DNA from: Streptomyces sp. RPA4-2
GTDB taxonomy: Bacteria > Actinomycetota > Actinomycetes > Streptomycetales > Streptomycetaceae
NCBI RefSeq assembly: GCF_012273515.2
Contig: NZ_CP050975.2
Location: forward strand, 6,820,001-6,884,000
DNA: 64,000 nucleotides
Reading direction: 5' to 3'
Part shown: in pieces, positions 1 through 8,817 of the stretch
How the letters are laid out: each line of letters opens with the position of its first letter
Position numbering within the stretch: the stretch's first letter is position 1
The notes under the pieces: model-generated
Database searches by the model: none
Told to the model about the DNA's origin: nothing
The model's input: only the letters and a program-made list of their open reading frames with translations
Translations under genes and position numbers: made by a program

Positions 1-1
1 G

Positions 2-463
2 GAGAACGCCAACGCCAACATGGAGGGCGCCATCACCGCCCTCGGCAAGAAGAACATCGTCGGCGTCTACTCCGCCAACGACGGCATGGCCGGCGGTATC
101 ATCACCGCCCTCAAGGCCGCCGGCATCTCCGTCCCGGTCACCGGCCAGGACGCCGAGCTCGCGGGTGTGCAGCGCATCCTCGCGGGTGAGCAGTTCATGA
201 GCGTCTACAAGCCGTACGCCCCCGAGGCCGACGCCGCCGCCGAGATGGCCGTCGCGCTCGCCCAGGGCAAGTCGCTCTCCACGGTCGCCAAGGACAAGGT
301 CGACAGCCCCACCACGAAGGCCGTCCCCTCGGTGCTCGTCCCGGTCACCTCGCTGACCAAGGACAACATCAAGGACACCGTCATCAAGGACGGCGTCTAC
401 TCGATCAGCGAGATCTGCACGGGCGCCTACAAGGCCAAGTGCGACGCGCTCGGCATCAAGTAA
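2..463 (+). CDS. xylF: Sugar ABC transporter substrate-binding protein (xylose type), C-terminal part
   Basis: This is the last 153 residues of a periplasmic-type binding protein; the start lies before the window, and the reading frame is open from base 2. It captures a sugar outside the membrane for the permease encoded downstream. The segment with VGVYSANDGMAGGIITAL, then VTGQDAE and an ILAGEQFMSVYKP stretch, is typical of the second lobe of peripla_BP_4/XylF-RbsB proteins, where the Asp residues line the sugar pocket. It is followed by an ATPase and a permease on the same strand, with a strong hairpin in the gap, as expected of a CUT2 operon. The xylose assignment rests on remembered synteny with S. 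coelicolor xylFGH. Ribose, arabinose or another monosaccharide remains possible. Confidence 0.85.
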   Translation, partial: ENANANMEGAITALGKKNIVGVYSANDGMAGGIITALKAAGISVPVTGQDAELAGVQRILAGEQFMSVYKPYAPEADAAAEMAVALAQGKSLSTVAKDKVDSPTTKAVPSVLVPVTSLTKDNIKDTVIKDGVYSISEICTGAYKAKCDALGIK

Positions 464-485
464 GCCGCCGCAGGTCTTCGACCGT

Positions 486-515
486 GCAAGGGAATTCGGA
501 CCTGAATTCCCTTGC
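486..515 (+). terminator. Intercistronic 12-bp hairpin between binding protein and ATPase
   Basis: Bases 486-497 (GCAAGGGAATTC) pair perfectly with 504-515 around a 6-base loop. No T-tract follows, and the next gene belongs to the same operon. It is therefore better read as a partial terminator or mRNA 3'-end stabiliser that raises the binding-protein level relative to the membrane components. That arrangement is common in binding-protein-dependent operons. Confidence 0.7.
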
Positions 516-653
516 CGGACCTGCGTGATCTAAAGCCCCTCCGGCGCCCCGCATCCATCAGCCCCGCAAAGCTAGGGCGGGGCGCCGGACGGAACACTCC
601 ACAAACTTCTGCACAACCTCCCGCCGGGTCAGGCGGCGAAGGAGATGGTTAAC

Positions 654-1436
654 GTGTCCGCTACGCCTGTTCTGGCGTTGCGCGGGGTCTCCAAGCGATT
701 CGGTGCCGTCCAGGCGCTCACCGATGTCGAGCTTGAGGTCCACGCCGGCGAAGTGGTCGCCCTGGTGGGCGACAACGGTGCCGGAAAGTCCACACTGGTG
801 AAGACGATCGCCGGTGTGCACCCCATCGATGAAGGCGCCATCGAGTGGGACGGCAAGTCCGTCCACATCAACAAGCCGCAGGACGCCCAGGGCCTCGGAA
901 TCGCGACCGTCTACCAGGACCTCGCGCTCTGCGACAACATCGACGTCGTCGGCAACCTCTACCTGGGCCGGGAGCTGAAGAAGCGCGGCATCCTGGACGA
1001 GGTCGAGATGGAGCGCCGCTCGCGCGAGCTGCTGGACACGCTGTCCATCCGCATTCCCAGCGTCCGTATCCCGATCGCCTCGCTCTCCGGCGGTCAGCGC
1101 CAGACCGTGGCGATCGCCCGTTCGATGCTCGGCGAGCCCAAGCTCGTCATCCTCGACGAGCCCACCGCGGCCCTCGGTGTCGAGCAGACCGCCCAGGTCC
1201 TCGACCTGGTCGAGCGGCTGCGCGAGCGCGGCCACGCGGTCATCCTCATCAGCCACAACATGGCGGACGTCAAGGCCGTGGCCGACAAGGTCGCCGTCCT
1301 GCGCCTCGGGCGCAACAACGGCATCTTCGAGGTCAAGTCGACCTCGCAGGAAGAGATCATCTCCGCCATCACGGGCGCCACGGAGAACGCCGTGACCCGT
1401 CGTGCGGCGCGCAGCAATGGGGAGGCTCAGAAGTGA
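654..1436 (+). CDS. xylG: Sugar ABC transporter ATP-binding protein (CUT2, single nucleotide-binding domain)
   Basis: This is the cytoplasmic ATPase that powers sugar uptake with the permease next to it. The 260-residue product has a Walker A GDNGAGKST at about residues 39-47, the ABC signature LSGGQRQ near 144-150 and a Walker B VILDEP near 165-170, followed by the H-loop in LISHN. It is a single-domain ATPase, unlike the duplicated RbsA/XylG of enteric bacteria, so two copies would be needed per transporter. The start is taken as GTG at 654, because AAGGAG at 639-644 lies 9 nt upstream. The ATG at 645 directly abuts that ribosome binding site and is unlikely to be used. The stop overlaps the permease start (GTGA). 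The substrate is inferred from synteny. Confidence 0.88.
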   Translation: MSATPVLALRGVSKRFGAVQALTDVELEVHAGEVVALVGDNGAGKSTLVKTIAGVHPIDEGAIEWDGKSVHINKPQDAQGLGIATVYQDLALCDNIDVVGNLYLGRELKKRGILDEVEMERRSRELLDTLSIRIPSVRIPIASLSGGQRQTVAIARSMLGEPKLVILDEPTAALGVEQTAQVLDLVERLRERGHAVILISHNMADVKAVADKVAVLRLGRNNGIFEVKSTSQEEIISAITGATENAVTRRAARSNGEAQK

Positions 1437-2725
1437 GCATCGACAAGACCTCTGAGACCCCCGAGGACCACGCCGTGGAGAACCCCGAGGCGGCCGCCGC
1501 GGCGGTCACCGTGGTCGACCCCCGGCTCCTCGTCCGCGAGCAGGGCCTCGCGGGTTACCTGTCCGAGTTCAAGCGGAAGATGAAGGCCGGCGACCTCGGC
1601 TCGATGCCGGTCGTCATCGGTCTCATCATCATCTGGATCATCTTCCAGAGCCTGAACTCCAACTTCCTCACCGCGGGCAACCTGTCCGACATCTCCGTCG
1701 CCATGGTCGGCACGGGCATGATCGCGGTCGGTATCGTCTTCGTCCTGCTGCTCGGCGAGATCGACCTGTCGGTCGGCTCCGTCTCGGGTGTCGCGGGCGG
1801 CGCCTTCGCGGTGCTGAACGTCACGCACGGCATGAACGAGTGGCTGGCCTTCGTGCTCGCCATCCTCACCGGCACGGTCGCCGGCGCGATCCACGGCTTC
1901 GTCTTCGCGCGCATCGGTGTGCCGGCCTTCGCCGTCACTCTGGCCGGTCTGCTGTTCTGGAACGGCTTCATGCTCCAGATCCTCGGCAGCAGCGGCACCA
2001 TCAACCTGGACAGCGAAGGCCTCGTGGCCAAGCTGACCAGCTACTACTTCACCGATGTGGCCGCCGCCTACGTGCTCGCCATCGGCGTCACCGCGGTGTT
2101 CTTCCTGACCTCGTTCTACAGCAACAAGCGCCGTGAGGCCGCGGGCGTCCCGTCCCAGCCGCTGAGCGAGACCATTCTGCGCACCGCGCTGCTGGCGGTC
2201 GTCGCCTTCGCCGTGGCGATCACCTACAACCAGTACAAGGGTCTCCCGCTGGCCGTGGTGATCTTCATCGCGGTGCTGCTGGTCACGGACTTCGTGCTGC
2301 GCCGTACCGCGTACGGCCGGAAGATCTTCGCGCTCGGTGGCAGCGTCGAGGCCTCCCGGCGTGCCGGTATCAACGTCGAGATGGTCCGGATCTCGGTCTT
2401 CGCGATCTCCGGTACCTTCGCCGCCATCGGCGGTCTGTTCATCGCCTCGAAGATCGCCTCCGCCAACCAGGGCGCGGGCGGCGGTGACCTCCTGATGAAC
2501 GCCATCGCGGCGGCCGTCATCGGTGGCACCAGCCTCTTCGGTGGCCGTGGTCGCACCTGGAACGCGCTGCTCGGTGTGCTGGTCATCGTCTCGATCCAGT
2601 ACGGCCTGGCCCTGCAGGGCATCGCCTCGCCGGTCCAGTACATGATCACCGGTGGTGTGCTGCTCGCCACCGTCGTCATCGACGCGGTGACCCGCAAGAC
2701 CCAGAAGTCGGCCGGGCGCGCGTAG
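1433..2725 (+). CDS. xylH: Sugar ABC transporter permease (CUT2)
   Basis: This is the membrane channel of the sugar importer. The 430-residue protein has a hydrophilic N-terminal tail of about 60 residues, then many hydrophobic helices. It contains the GEIDLSVGSVSG segment characteristic of the BPD_transp_2 (RbsC/XylH) family and, near the C-terminus, an IGGTSLFGGRG loop, the usual ATPase-contact region. It is longer than RbsC (about 320 aa) and close to XylH in size, with extra helices in the middle. The GTG start at 1433 overlaps the ATPase stop by four bases, and GGAGG lies 7 nt upstream, which implies translational coupling. The reading frame extends further upstream without a stop, but that part runs through the ATPase gene and is not used. 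Confidence 0.88.
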   Translation: MSIDKTSETPEDHAVENPEAAAAAVTVVDPRLLVREQGLAGYLSEFKRKMKAGDLGSMPVVIGLIIIWIIFQSLNSNFLTAGNLSDISVAMVGTGMIAVGIVFVLLLGEIDLSVGSVSGVAGGAFAVLNVTHGMNEWLAFVLAILTGTVAGAIHGFVFARIGVPAFAVTLAGLLFWNGFMLQILGSSGTINLDSEGLVAKLTSYYFTDVAAAYVLAIGVTAVFFLTSFYSNKRREAAGVPSQPLSETILRTALLAVVAFAVAITYNQYKGLPLAVVIFIAVLLVTDFVLRRTAYGRKIFALGGSVEASRRAGINVEMVRISVFAISGTFAAIGGLFIASKIASANQGAGGGDLLMNAIAAAVIGGTSLFGGRGRTWNALLGVLVIVSIQYGLALQGIASPVQYMITGGVLLATVVIDAVTRKTQKSAGRA

Positions 2726-2734
2726 CGGCTGACG

Positions 2735-2761
2735 GGGAGGGCCCGCCGTCGCGGCCCTCCC
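2735..2761 (+). terminator. First hairpin after the sugar ABC operon
   Basis: GGGAGGGCC at 2735-2743 pairs with GGCCCTCCC at 2753-2761. It begins ten bases after the permease stop and directly precedes a stronger hairpin, so the two act as a tandem end signal for the operon. Confidence 0.6.
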
Positions 2762-2765
2762 GGAT

Positions 2766-2799
2766 CTGTGCCCGGCACCACCACTGGTGCCGGGCACAG
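2766..2799 (+). terminator. Strong factor-independent-like hairpin, 15-bp stem
   Basis: CTGTGCCCGGCACCA at 2766-2780 pairs perfectly with 2785-2799 around a CCAC loop. There is no U-tract, as is usual for streptomycete terminators. It insulates the sugar operon from dxs. Confidence 0.8.
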
Positions 2800-2937
2800 T
2801 CATGTCCGCACCTGGGTACCTGGCTACTCCGAACGGGTGACATGGACCCCCGGGGCCGGGCGCCGGGCGAAAAGGCGGAACATTAGACTCGACAAGCCCG
2901 GCAAAGCTCGAACAGCTCTACCTGCAAGGAGGCACGG

Positions 2938-4869
2938 GTGCCGCTGCTGACCCGCATCACGGGACCGCGCGATCTGGACCGGCTCAGCCTGGAGCAGCTG
3001 GACCAGCTGGCCGGCGAGATCAGGACCTTTCTCGTCGACGCGGTCTCCAAGACCGGCGGCCACCTCGGCCCCAACCTCGGTGTCGTGGAGCTCACCATCG
3101 CGCTGCACCGCGTCTTCGAGTCGCCCAAGGACCGGGTGCTGTGGGACACAGGTCACCAGTCCTACGTCCACAAGCTGCTCACCGGCCGTCAGGACTTCTC
3201 GAAGCTGAAGATGAAGGGCGGCCTGTCCGGCTACCCCTCGCAGGGCGAGTCCGAGCACGACGTGATCGAGAACTCGCACGCCTCGACGGTCCTCGGCTGG
3301 GCGGACGGCCTGGCGAAGGCCAACGAGGTCCTCGGCAGGAACGACCACGTGGTCGCCGTCATCGGTGACGGCGCGCTCACCGGCGGTATGGCCTGGGAGG
3401 CGCTGAACAACATCGCGGACGCCAAGGACCGCCCGCTGGTGATCGTCGTCAACGACAACGAGCGTTCGTACGCCCCGACGATCGGCGGCCTCGCGAACCA
3501 CCTGGCGACCCTGCGCACCACGGACGGCTACGAGCGCTTCCTCGCCCGCGGCAAGGACCTCCTGGAGCGCACACCGGTCGTCGGCAAGCCGCTCTACGAG
3601 ACCCTGCACGGCGCCAAGAAGGGCCTCAAGGACTTCATCGCCCCGCAGGGCATGTTCGAGGACCTCGGCCTGAAGTACGTCGGCCCGATCGACGGCCACG
3701 ACATCGAGGCCCTGGAGTCGGCGCTCGCCCGCGCCAAGCGCTTCGGCGGCCCGGTCATCGTGCACTGCCTCACCGAGAAGGGCCGCGGCTACCAGCCCGC
3801 CCTGCAGGACGAGGCGGACCGATTCCACGCCGTCGGCAAGATCCACCCCGACACGGGCCTGCCGATCGCCTCCTCCGGTGCCGACTGGACCTCCGTCTTC
3901 GGCGACGAGATGGTCAAGCTCGGCCAGGAGCGCAAGGACATCGTCGCCATCACGGCCGCCATGCTCCAGCCGGTCGGCCTCGAAAAGTTCGCCAAGGCCT
4001 TCCCCAAACGGGTGTACGACGTCGGCATCGCCGAGCAGCACGCCGCCGTCTCCGCGGCCGGCCTCGCCACCGGCGGCCTGCACCCCGTCTTCGCCGTCTA
4101 CGCGACCTTCCTCAACCGCGCCTTCGACCAGGTCCTGATGGACGTGGCCCTGCACAAGTGCGGTGTCACCTTCGTCCTGGACCGCGCGGGCGTCACCGGC
4201 ACCGACGGCGCCTCGCACAACGGCATGTGGGACATGTCGATCCTCCAGGTCGTCCCCGGCCTCCGGCTCGCCGCGCCGCGTGACGCCGACCAGGTCCGCG
4301 CCCAGCTGCGCGAGGCCGTCGAGGTCGACGACGCGCCGACGGTGGTCCGCTTCTCCAAGGGCGCGGTCGGCCCGGCCGTGCCCGCCGTGGGCCGGATCGG
4401 CGGCATGGACGTCCTGCGCGAGGCCGGTACCGACATCCCGGACGTCCTCCTCGTCTCGGTCGGCGCGCTCGCGCCGATGTGCCTGGAGATCGCCGGTCTC
4501 CTCGACAAGCAGGGCATCACCACGACCGTCGTCGACCCGCGCTGGGTCAAGCCGGTCGACGAGGCCATGGCGCCGCTCGCCGAGCAGCACCGGGTGGTCG
4601 TCACCGTCGAGGACAACTCGCGCGTCGGCGGTGTCGGCTCGTCGATCGCGCAGGCCCTGCGCGACGCGGGAGTCGACGTCCCGCTGCGCGACTTCGGCAT
4701 CCCGCCGCGCTTCCTCGACCACGCCTCCCGCGCCGAGGTCATGACGGAGATCGGTCTGACCGCCCCGGACATCGCCCGCCAGGTCACCGGCCTCGTCGCC
4801 AAGCTCGACGGGCGCTTCGAGCGCACCGCCGCGCACGCCGTGGACTCGGTGGAGCCAGCGCGCGACTGA
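2938..4869 (+). CDS. dxs: 1-deoxy-D-xylulose-5-phosphate synthase
   Basis: The enzyme condenses pyruvate and glyceraldehyde 3-phosphate into DXP, the first step of the MEP isoprenoid pathway, using thiamine diphosphate. The 643-residue length is normal for DXS. Visible features are the ThDP/Mg motif GDGALTGG (from about residue 143) with its partner VVNDNERSY, and the catalytic-Glu segment [11 protein letters not shown] near residue 360-369. The [18 protein letters not shown] stretch is also typical of DXS and separates it from transketolase. The GTG start at 2938 has AAGGAGG at 2926-2932. A TAGACT box at 2884-2889 could be a -10, but I see no good -35. A 13-bp-stem hairpin follows the gene. 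Some streptomycetes carry two dxs genes; this would be the one beside the sugar ABC operon. Confidence 0.96.
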   Translation: MPLLTRITGPRDLDRLSLEQLDQLAGEIRTFLVDAVSKTGGHLGPNLGVVELTIALHRVFESPKDRVLWDTGHQSYVHKLLTGRQDFSKLKMKGGLSGYPSQGESEHDVIENSHASTVLGWADGLAKANEVLGRNDHVVAVIGDGALTGGMAWEALNNIADAKDRPLVIVVNDNERSYAPTIGGLANHLATLRTTDGYERFLARGKDLLERTPVVGKPLYETLHGAKKGLKDFIAPQGMFEDLGLKYVGPIDGHDIEALESALARAKRFGGPVIVHCLTEKGRGYQPALQDEADRFHAVGKIHPDTGLPIASSGADWTSVFGDEMVKLGQERKDIVAITAAMLQPVGLEKFAKAFPKRVYDVGIAEQHAAVSAAGLATGGLHPVFAVYATFLNRAFDQVLMDVALHKCGVTFVLDRAGVTGTDGASHNGMWDMSILQVVPGLRLAAPRDADQVRAQLREAVEVDDAPTVVRFSKGAVGPAVPAVGRIGGMDVLREAGTDIPDVLLVSVGALAPMCLEIAGLLDKQGITTTVVDPRWVKPVDEAMAPLAEQHRVVVTVEDNSRVGGVGSSIAQALRDAGVDVPLRDFGIPPRFLDHASRAEVMTEIGLTAPDIARQVTGLVAKLDGRFERTAAHAVDSVEPARD

Positions 4870-4889
4870 CACCCGGGCCGCAGGCCCAT

Positions 4890-4932
4890 CGGGCCGGTTC
4901 CAGCACCCTGTACGGGTGGTGGAACCGGCCCG
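4890..4932 (+). terminator. Long hairpin after dxs
   Basis: CGGGCCGGTTCCA at 4890-4902 pairs with 4920-4932. The stem continues inward, after one G-G mismatch, as CACCC/GGGTG. This interrupted stem of about 18 bp with a small loop is a clear transcription end between dxs and the permease gene. Confidence 0.8.
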
Positions 4933-5016
4933 TTCGCGTGAATCCGTCCGCGCCGGGGCATGCGCCGTACACGCCCCCTCGATCATGTCGAGGACGTCAA
5001 GCGTGGAGGTAGGCCC

Positions 5017-6540
5017 GTGAGCAGCAACCTCTTCAGGACCAAGAAGATCGAACAATCGATCCTGGACACCGAGGAGCCGGAGCACGCACTCAGGAAGTCG
5101 CTGTCCGCTCTGGACCTCACGGTCTTCGGCGTCGGTGTCATCATCGGCACCGGCATCTTCGTCCTCACCGGCAAGGTCGCCAAGGAGAACGCGGGTCCCG
5201 GGGTCTCGCTCGCGTTCATCGTGGCGGGCGTCGTCTGCGGCCTGGCCGCGCTGTGCTACGCGGAGTTCGCGTCCACGGTCCCGGTGGCGGGGTCCGCGTA
5301 CACCTTCTCGTACGCCTCGCTCGGCGAGCTGCCCGCCTGGATCATCGGCTGGGACCTGGTGCTGGAGTTCGCGCTCGGCACGGCGGTGGTGGCGGTCGGC
5401 TGGTCGGGGTACGTGCGCTCACTGCTGGACAACGCCGGCTGGCATCTGCCCGACTACCTCAGCGGGCGCGACGGGGCCACCGGGTTCGGGTTCGACGTCC
5501 TCGCCGCCGCGCTGGTGCTGGTGCTCACGGCCATCCTGGTCATCGGCGTGAAGCTGTCCGCCCGGGTCACCACGGTCGTCGTCGCGATCAAGGTCACCGT
5601 GGTGCTGATCGTGATCGTCGCGGGCGCCTTCTTCATCGTCGGCGACAACTACGAGCCGTTCATCCCCAAGGCGCGGGCACAGGAGGCGGGCAGCAGCCTC
5701 AAGGCCCCGCTCATCCAGCTGCTGTCCGGCTACACACCCACCGACTTCGGCGTGATGGGCATCTTCACGGCCGCCTCCGTCGTCTTCTTCGCCTTCATCG
5801 GCTTCGACGTCGTGGCCACCGCCGCCGAGGAGACCAAGAACCCGCAGCGGGACATGCCGCGCGGAATCCTCGGCTCCCTGTTCATCTGCACCGCGCTCTA
5901 CGTCGCCGTCTCGATCGTCGTCACAGGCATGCAGAAGTACACCCGGCTGTCGATCGACGCCCCGCTCGCCGACGCCTTCAAGGCGACCGGGCACCCCTGG
6001 TACGCGGGCGTGATCAGCTTCGGCGCCGCCGTCGGACTGACCACGGTCTGCATGATCCTGCTCCTCGGCCAGACCCGGGTCTTCTTCGCGATGAGCCGCG
6101 ACGGGCTGCTGCCGCGGTTCTTCTCCCGCGTCCACCCGAGGTTCCGCACCCCGCACCGGCCGACCATCCTGCTCGGCGTGATCATCGCGATCCTCGCGGG
6201 CTTCACGAGCCTGAGCGAACTGGCCGAACTGGTCAACATCGGCACGCTCTTCGCCTTCGTCGTCGTCGCGACCGGCATCATCATCCTCCGCCACACCCGC
6301 CCCGACCTGCACCGCGCCTTCCGCACGCCGCTGGTGCCGCTGGTCCCGGCGCTGTCGGTGCTCGCCTCACTGTGGCTGATGGTGAACCTGCCCACGGAGA
6401 CCTGGCTGCGGTTCCTGATCTGGATGGCGGTCGGCTGCGTCGTCTACTTCCTGTACGGACGCTCGCACAGCCGTCTCGGGCTGCAGCGCAAGGCCGCGGA
6501 GGGCGAGGCGGGGAAGGCGCCGGGATCCAACGGGGCGTGA
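5017..6540 (+). CDS. APC-family amino acid permease (cationic amino acid transporter-like)
   Basis: This is an integral membrane transporter expected to import amino acids by proton symport or exchange. The 507-residue protein begins with a charged tail ending in LRKSLSALDL, then the APC helix-1 signature GVGVIIGTGIFVLTG. About 12 further hydrophobic segments follow, including the conserved YAEFAS and FIGFDVVATAAEE motifs of CAT-type carriers. The GTG start at 5017 is preceded by GGAGG at 5005-5009. An in-frame ATG at 4960 exists but has no ribosome binding site and would add residues unlike the family. It stands alone between two terminators. The substrate cannot be read from the sequence. 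Confidence 0.88.
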   Translation: MSSNLFRTKKIEQSILDTEEPEHALRKSLSALDLTVFGVGVIIGTGIFVLTGKVAKENAGPGVSLAFIVAGVVCGLAALCYAEFASTVPVAGSAYTFSYASLGELPAWIIGWDLVLEFALGTAVVAVGWSGYVRSLLDNAGWHLPDYLSGRDGATGFGFDVLAAALVLVLTAILVIGVKLSARVTTVVVAIKVTVVLIVIVAGAFFIVGDNYEPFIPKARAQEAGSSLKAPLIQLLSGYTPTDFGVMGIFTAASVVFFAFIGFDVVATAAEETKNPQRDMPRGILGSLFICTALYVAVSIVVTGMQKYTRLSIDAPLADAFKATGHPWYAGVISFGAAVGLTTVCMILLLGQTRVFFAMSRDGLLPRFFSRVHPRFRTPHRPTILLGVIIAILAGFTSLSELAELVNIGTLFAFVVVATGIIILRHTRPDLHRAFRTPLVPLVPALSVLASLWLMVNLPTETWLRFLIWMAVGCVVYFLYGRSHSRLGLQRKAAEGEAGKAPGSNGA

Positions 6541-6603
6541 GCGGCCCGCCGAGGGGTGTCGCTTGCCCCGGTGGGGGGTGCGGGGCCGGATAGCGTGCAC
6601 CGT

Positions 6604-8070
6604 ATGCGCGCCGGGCTCCTGGACACATCACGTACCGCCACCGGGTCCCGGATGCAGGGCGGCGGCTACTGGAGACGGCTGCTGCCCGTCCTCGCGGTGC
6701 TGGTCGCCCTCACCCGGATCCCCTCCTTCGTACGGCCCCTGTGGAACCCGGACGAGGGCTATCTCGCCGTGCAGGCCCGGATACTGGCGGGCGGGGGAGA
6801 GCTCTACCGGACGGTCGTGGACCGCAAGCCGCCGCTCGTGCCGTGGCTGTACGAAGGCGCCTTCGCGGTGTTCGGCTCCGGGTCGCTGACATCGGTCAGG
6901 GTGCTGGCGGTGGTGGCCCAGCTGTCGACCGCCGTGCTGCTGGCCTCCCTGGCCCGGCACCGCTGGGGCGACCGGTCCGGGCGCACGGCGGGCGTCCTGT
7001 ACGCGCTGGTGTCGATCGGGCTCAACCCCGAGGACGCGCAGGCCGCCACCTTCGAGGTGTTCATACTGCCCTGCACTGCCGCCGCGATGTGGTGCGCCGA
7101 CCGGCGCCGCTGGGGTGCGGCGGGAGTCGCCGTCGCCTGCGCGTTCCTGGTCAAGCAGACCGGCGCGGCCGTCCTCGTCCCGGTGCTCTGGCTGCTGTGG
7201 CGCCACGCGGAGTCCCCCCGAAGAGGACTGCTGCGCACGGGAGTCGGCGCCCTCGTCCCGGTGGCGGCCGTGGCACTGCTCACCGACCCTGCGGGCCTGC
7301 TGTTCTGGACCGTCACCGGCTCGGGGGCCTACGCCTCCTTCACCGGCTCGGAACTCCACGTCCTGGGCCGGGGGCTGGCCAACGCGGCGATCCTGGCGGT
7401 GGCCTGCGCGGGGCTGATCCCGCCGGTCCTGCGGATGCTGCGGGTCGCCCGCACGGGCTCGGCCGACCTGTGGCTGTGGCTCGGCTCGTCGACGGCGGCC
7501 GTTCTGGCCGGCTTCCACTTCTTCGGCCACTACTACCTGCAACTCATCCCGCCCGCGGTGCTGTTGGCGACCGCCGCGCTGCGGATCCTGCCCCGCGAGC
7601 GCCTGCTGACCGCGGTCTTGACCTCGGTCTGCTGCTGTGCGCTGTTCCTCGCCTGGGGTCTGCTCGCGCCGCGCCCCGAACTCGCCCACTCCCAGCGCCT
7701 CGCCGCCGCCGTCGCCCACCGCACCCGGCCCGGGGACCGCGTGCTCGTGTGGGGCATACACCCGGAGACGTACTGGCTGGCGGACCGCGCCCCCGCCACC
7801 CGCTATCTGACCGCGGGTCTCCTCACCAACTACAGCGGTGGCCGCGAGGGACCGGAGGTCGGCGAGAAGTACGCCGTCGAGGGCGCCTGGCCGGTGTTCC
7901 GGGCGGAGTTGACGGCCCGCCCGCCGGTCCTCGTCGTCGACGACTCCCGCGGCAGGCCGTACGCGCCGGACCGGGTGCCGTCGCTGCGCCGGCTGCTGGC
8001 CGCGGGGTACGAGGAGGCGGGCACCGTGGACGGGGCGGTGCTGTACACGCGTACGGGCGCCCAGGACTGA
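6604..8070 (+). CDS. GT39-like (ArnT/PMT fold) membrane glycosyltransferase-type protein
   Basis: A 488-residue polytopic membrane protein. After a 25-residue N-terminus it has a first helix and then the LWNPDEGYLAVQARIL segment. The Asp-Glu in this first extracytoplasmic loop is the hallmark of GT-C enzymes such as ArnT and protein O-mannosyltransferases, which move sugars from polyprenyl phosphates to acceptors outside the membrane. The next loop carries DRKPPLVPWLYE, also typical of the group. About ten hydrophobic segments follow, with a soluble C-terminal region of about 110 residues. A TAGCGT box at 6591-6596 sits 7 nt before the ATG and there is no Shine-Dalgarno sequence, so the transcript is probably leaderless. 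Acceptor and donor are unknown. Confidence 0.75.
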   Translation: MRAGLLDTSRTATGSRMQGGGYWRRLLPVLAVLVALTRIPSFVRPLWNPDEGYLAVQARILAGGGELYRTVVDRKPPLVPWLYEGAFAVFGSGSLTSVRVLAVVAQLSTAVLLASLARHRWGDRSGRTAGVLYALVSIGLNPEDAQAATFEVFILPCTAAAMWCADRRRWGAAGVAVACAFLVKQTGAAVLVPVLWLLWRHAESPRRGLLRTGVGALVPVAAVALLTDPAGLLFWTVTGSGAYASFTGSELHVLGRGLANAAILAVACAGLIPPVLRMLRVARTGSADLWLWLGSSTAAVLAGFHFFGHYYLQLIPPAVLLATAALRILPRERLLTAVLTSVCCCALFLAWGLLAPRPELAHSQRLAAAVAHRTRPGDRVLVWGIHPETYWLADRAPATRYLTAGLLTNYSGGREGPEVGEKYAVEGAWPVFRAELTARPPVLVVDDSRGRPYAPDRVPSLRRLLAAGYEEAGTVDGAVLYTRTGAQD

Positions 8071-8098
8071 CCGCGTGCCCCGCGGAGGCGGTCGTCAG

Positions 8099-8124
8099 GG
8101 CCCCGCCACACCCGCGGCGGGGCC
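8099..8124 (+). terminator. Hairpin after the GT39-like gene
   Basis: GGCCCCGCC at 8099-8107 pairs with GGCGGGGCC at 8116-8124 around an 8-base loop, 29 bases after the stop. I see no gene in the rest of the convergent gap to 8357. Confidence 0.55.
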
Positions 8125-8357
8125 GGGCCGCCTACGGGCCGTGTACGGGCGTCAGGGCGCCATCAGGCCACGCGGGTGGGACGGCTGGGCGCGAGGGACA
8201 CGTGCGGGTGGCAGGGCGTCATCGGGCCGCGGGCCGGCCGTCCGGGCGCCGACGTCACGTACCGGGGGCAGGACCTCGGGACGGGGCGGGCGCCGGACCG
8301 TGCCGAGGGCCGGTACCCGCCCCCGTACCGCTCGCGTGCCGTGCCCGGCGGTACGGT

Positions 8358-8729
8358 TCAGGATCCGTCCCGTACCGCCCGCGGCCCCGTCACCCCGGCG
8401 CCCGCCGCGGTGACCCTGCGCCGTAGTTCACGGTCCGCCGTGACGACCAGGCGCGGGCGGTCACGGGCCTCCGCCACCAGCGCCACGATGTGGTCGTCCC
8501 CGCTGCCGGGGGCCGCCTCGACCCTCACGCCCGCCACCGACTCCACGCCCCTGGCCGCGCCCTCGACCACGAGGACGAGTTCCACCGGTCCGTCGTGGCC
8601 CGGCAGCCCCTCCCTGGCGAGCCGGTCCCGCAGCCGCTCCGCGGCGCCCCGGCGGTCGCGCCACCAGCCGTCGGGCACGGAGCCGACGACATTGGCACCG
8701 TCGATGATCACGAGCAGGGGGTCGTCCAT
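8358..8729 (-). CDS. NYN/PIN-like small protein
   Basis: A 123-residue cytoplasmic protein. It opens with LLVIIDGANVVGS, the first strand and acidic loop of the NYN branch of PIN-like nucleases (Asp at residue 10). A second acidic position lies in the GDDHIVALVAEA stretch and a third in the LVVTADRELRRRV strand, so the three acidic sites that bind metal in this fold are present. Homologues in streptomycetes are often labelled NTP pyrophosphohydrolase without good reason. An RNA-processing nuclease is the more natural inference, but no substrate is known. The ATG at 8729 was chosen because the upstream residues (MGGGGACDPGP) are non-conserved in character. It converges on the GT39-like gene. 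Confidence 0.65.
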   Translation of the reverse strand: MDDPLLVIIDGANVVGSVPDGWWRDRRGAAERLRDRLAREGLPGHDGPVELVLVVEGAARGVESVAGVRVEAAPGSGDDHIVALVAEARDRPRLVVTADRELRRRVTAAGAGVTGPRAVRDGS

Positions 8730-8817
8730 GGGGCCAGGGTCGCACGCGCCGCCGCCGCCCACGGATGGCTGCCGGGCCCCTGGTGAGGGTCACAGGGCTC
8801 CGGCTTAGAGTGAACCG

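Noticed and set aside
845..1432. Upstream extension of the sugar permease frame
   Set aside because: It overlaps the ATPase gene in another frame and gives Arg/Pro-rich sequence. The GTG at 1433 with GGAGG is the evident start.
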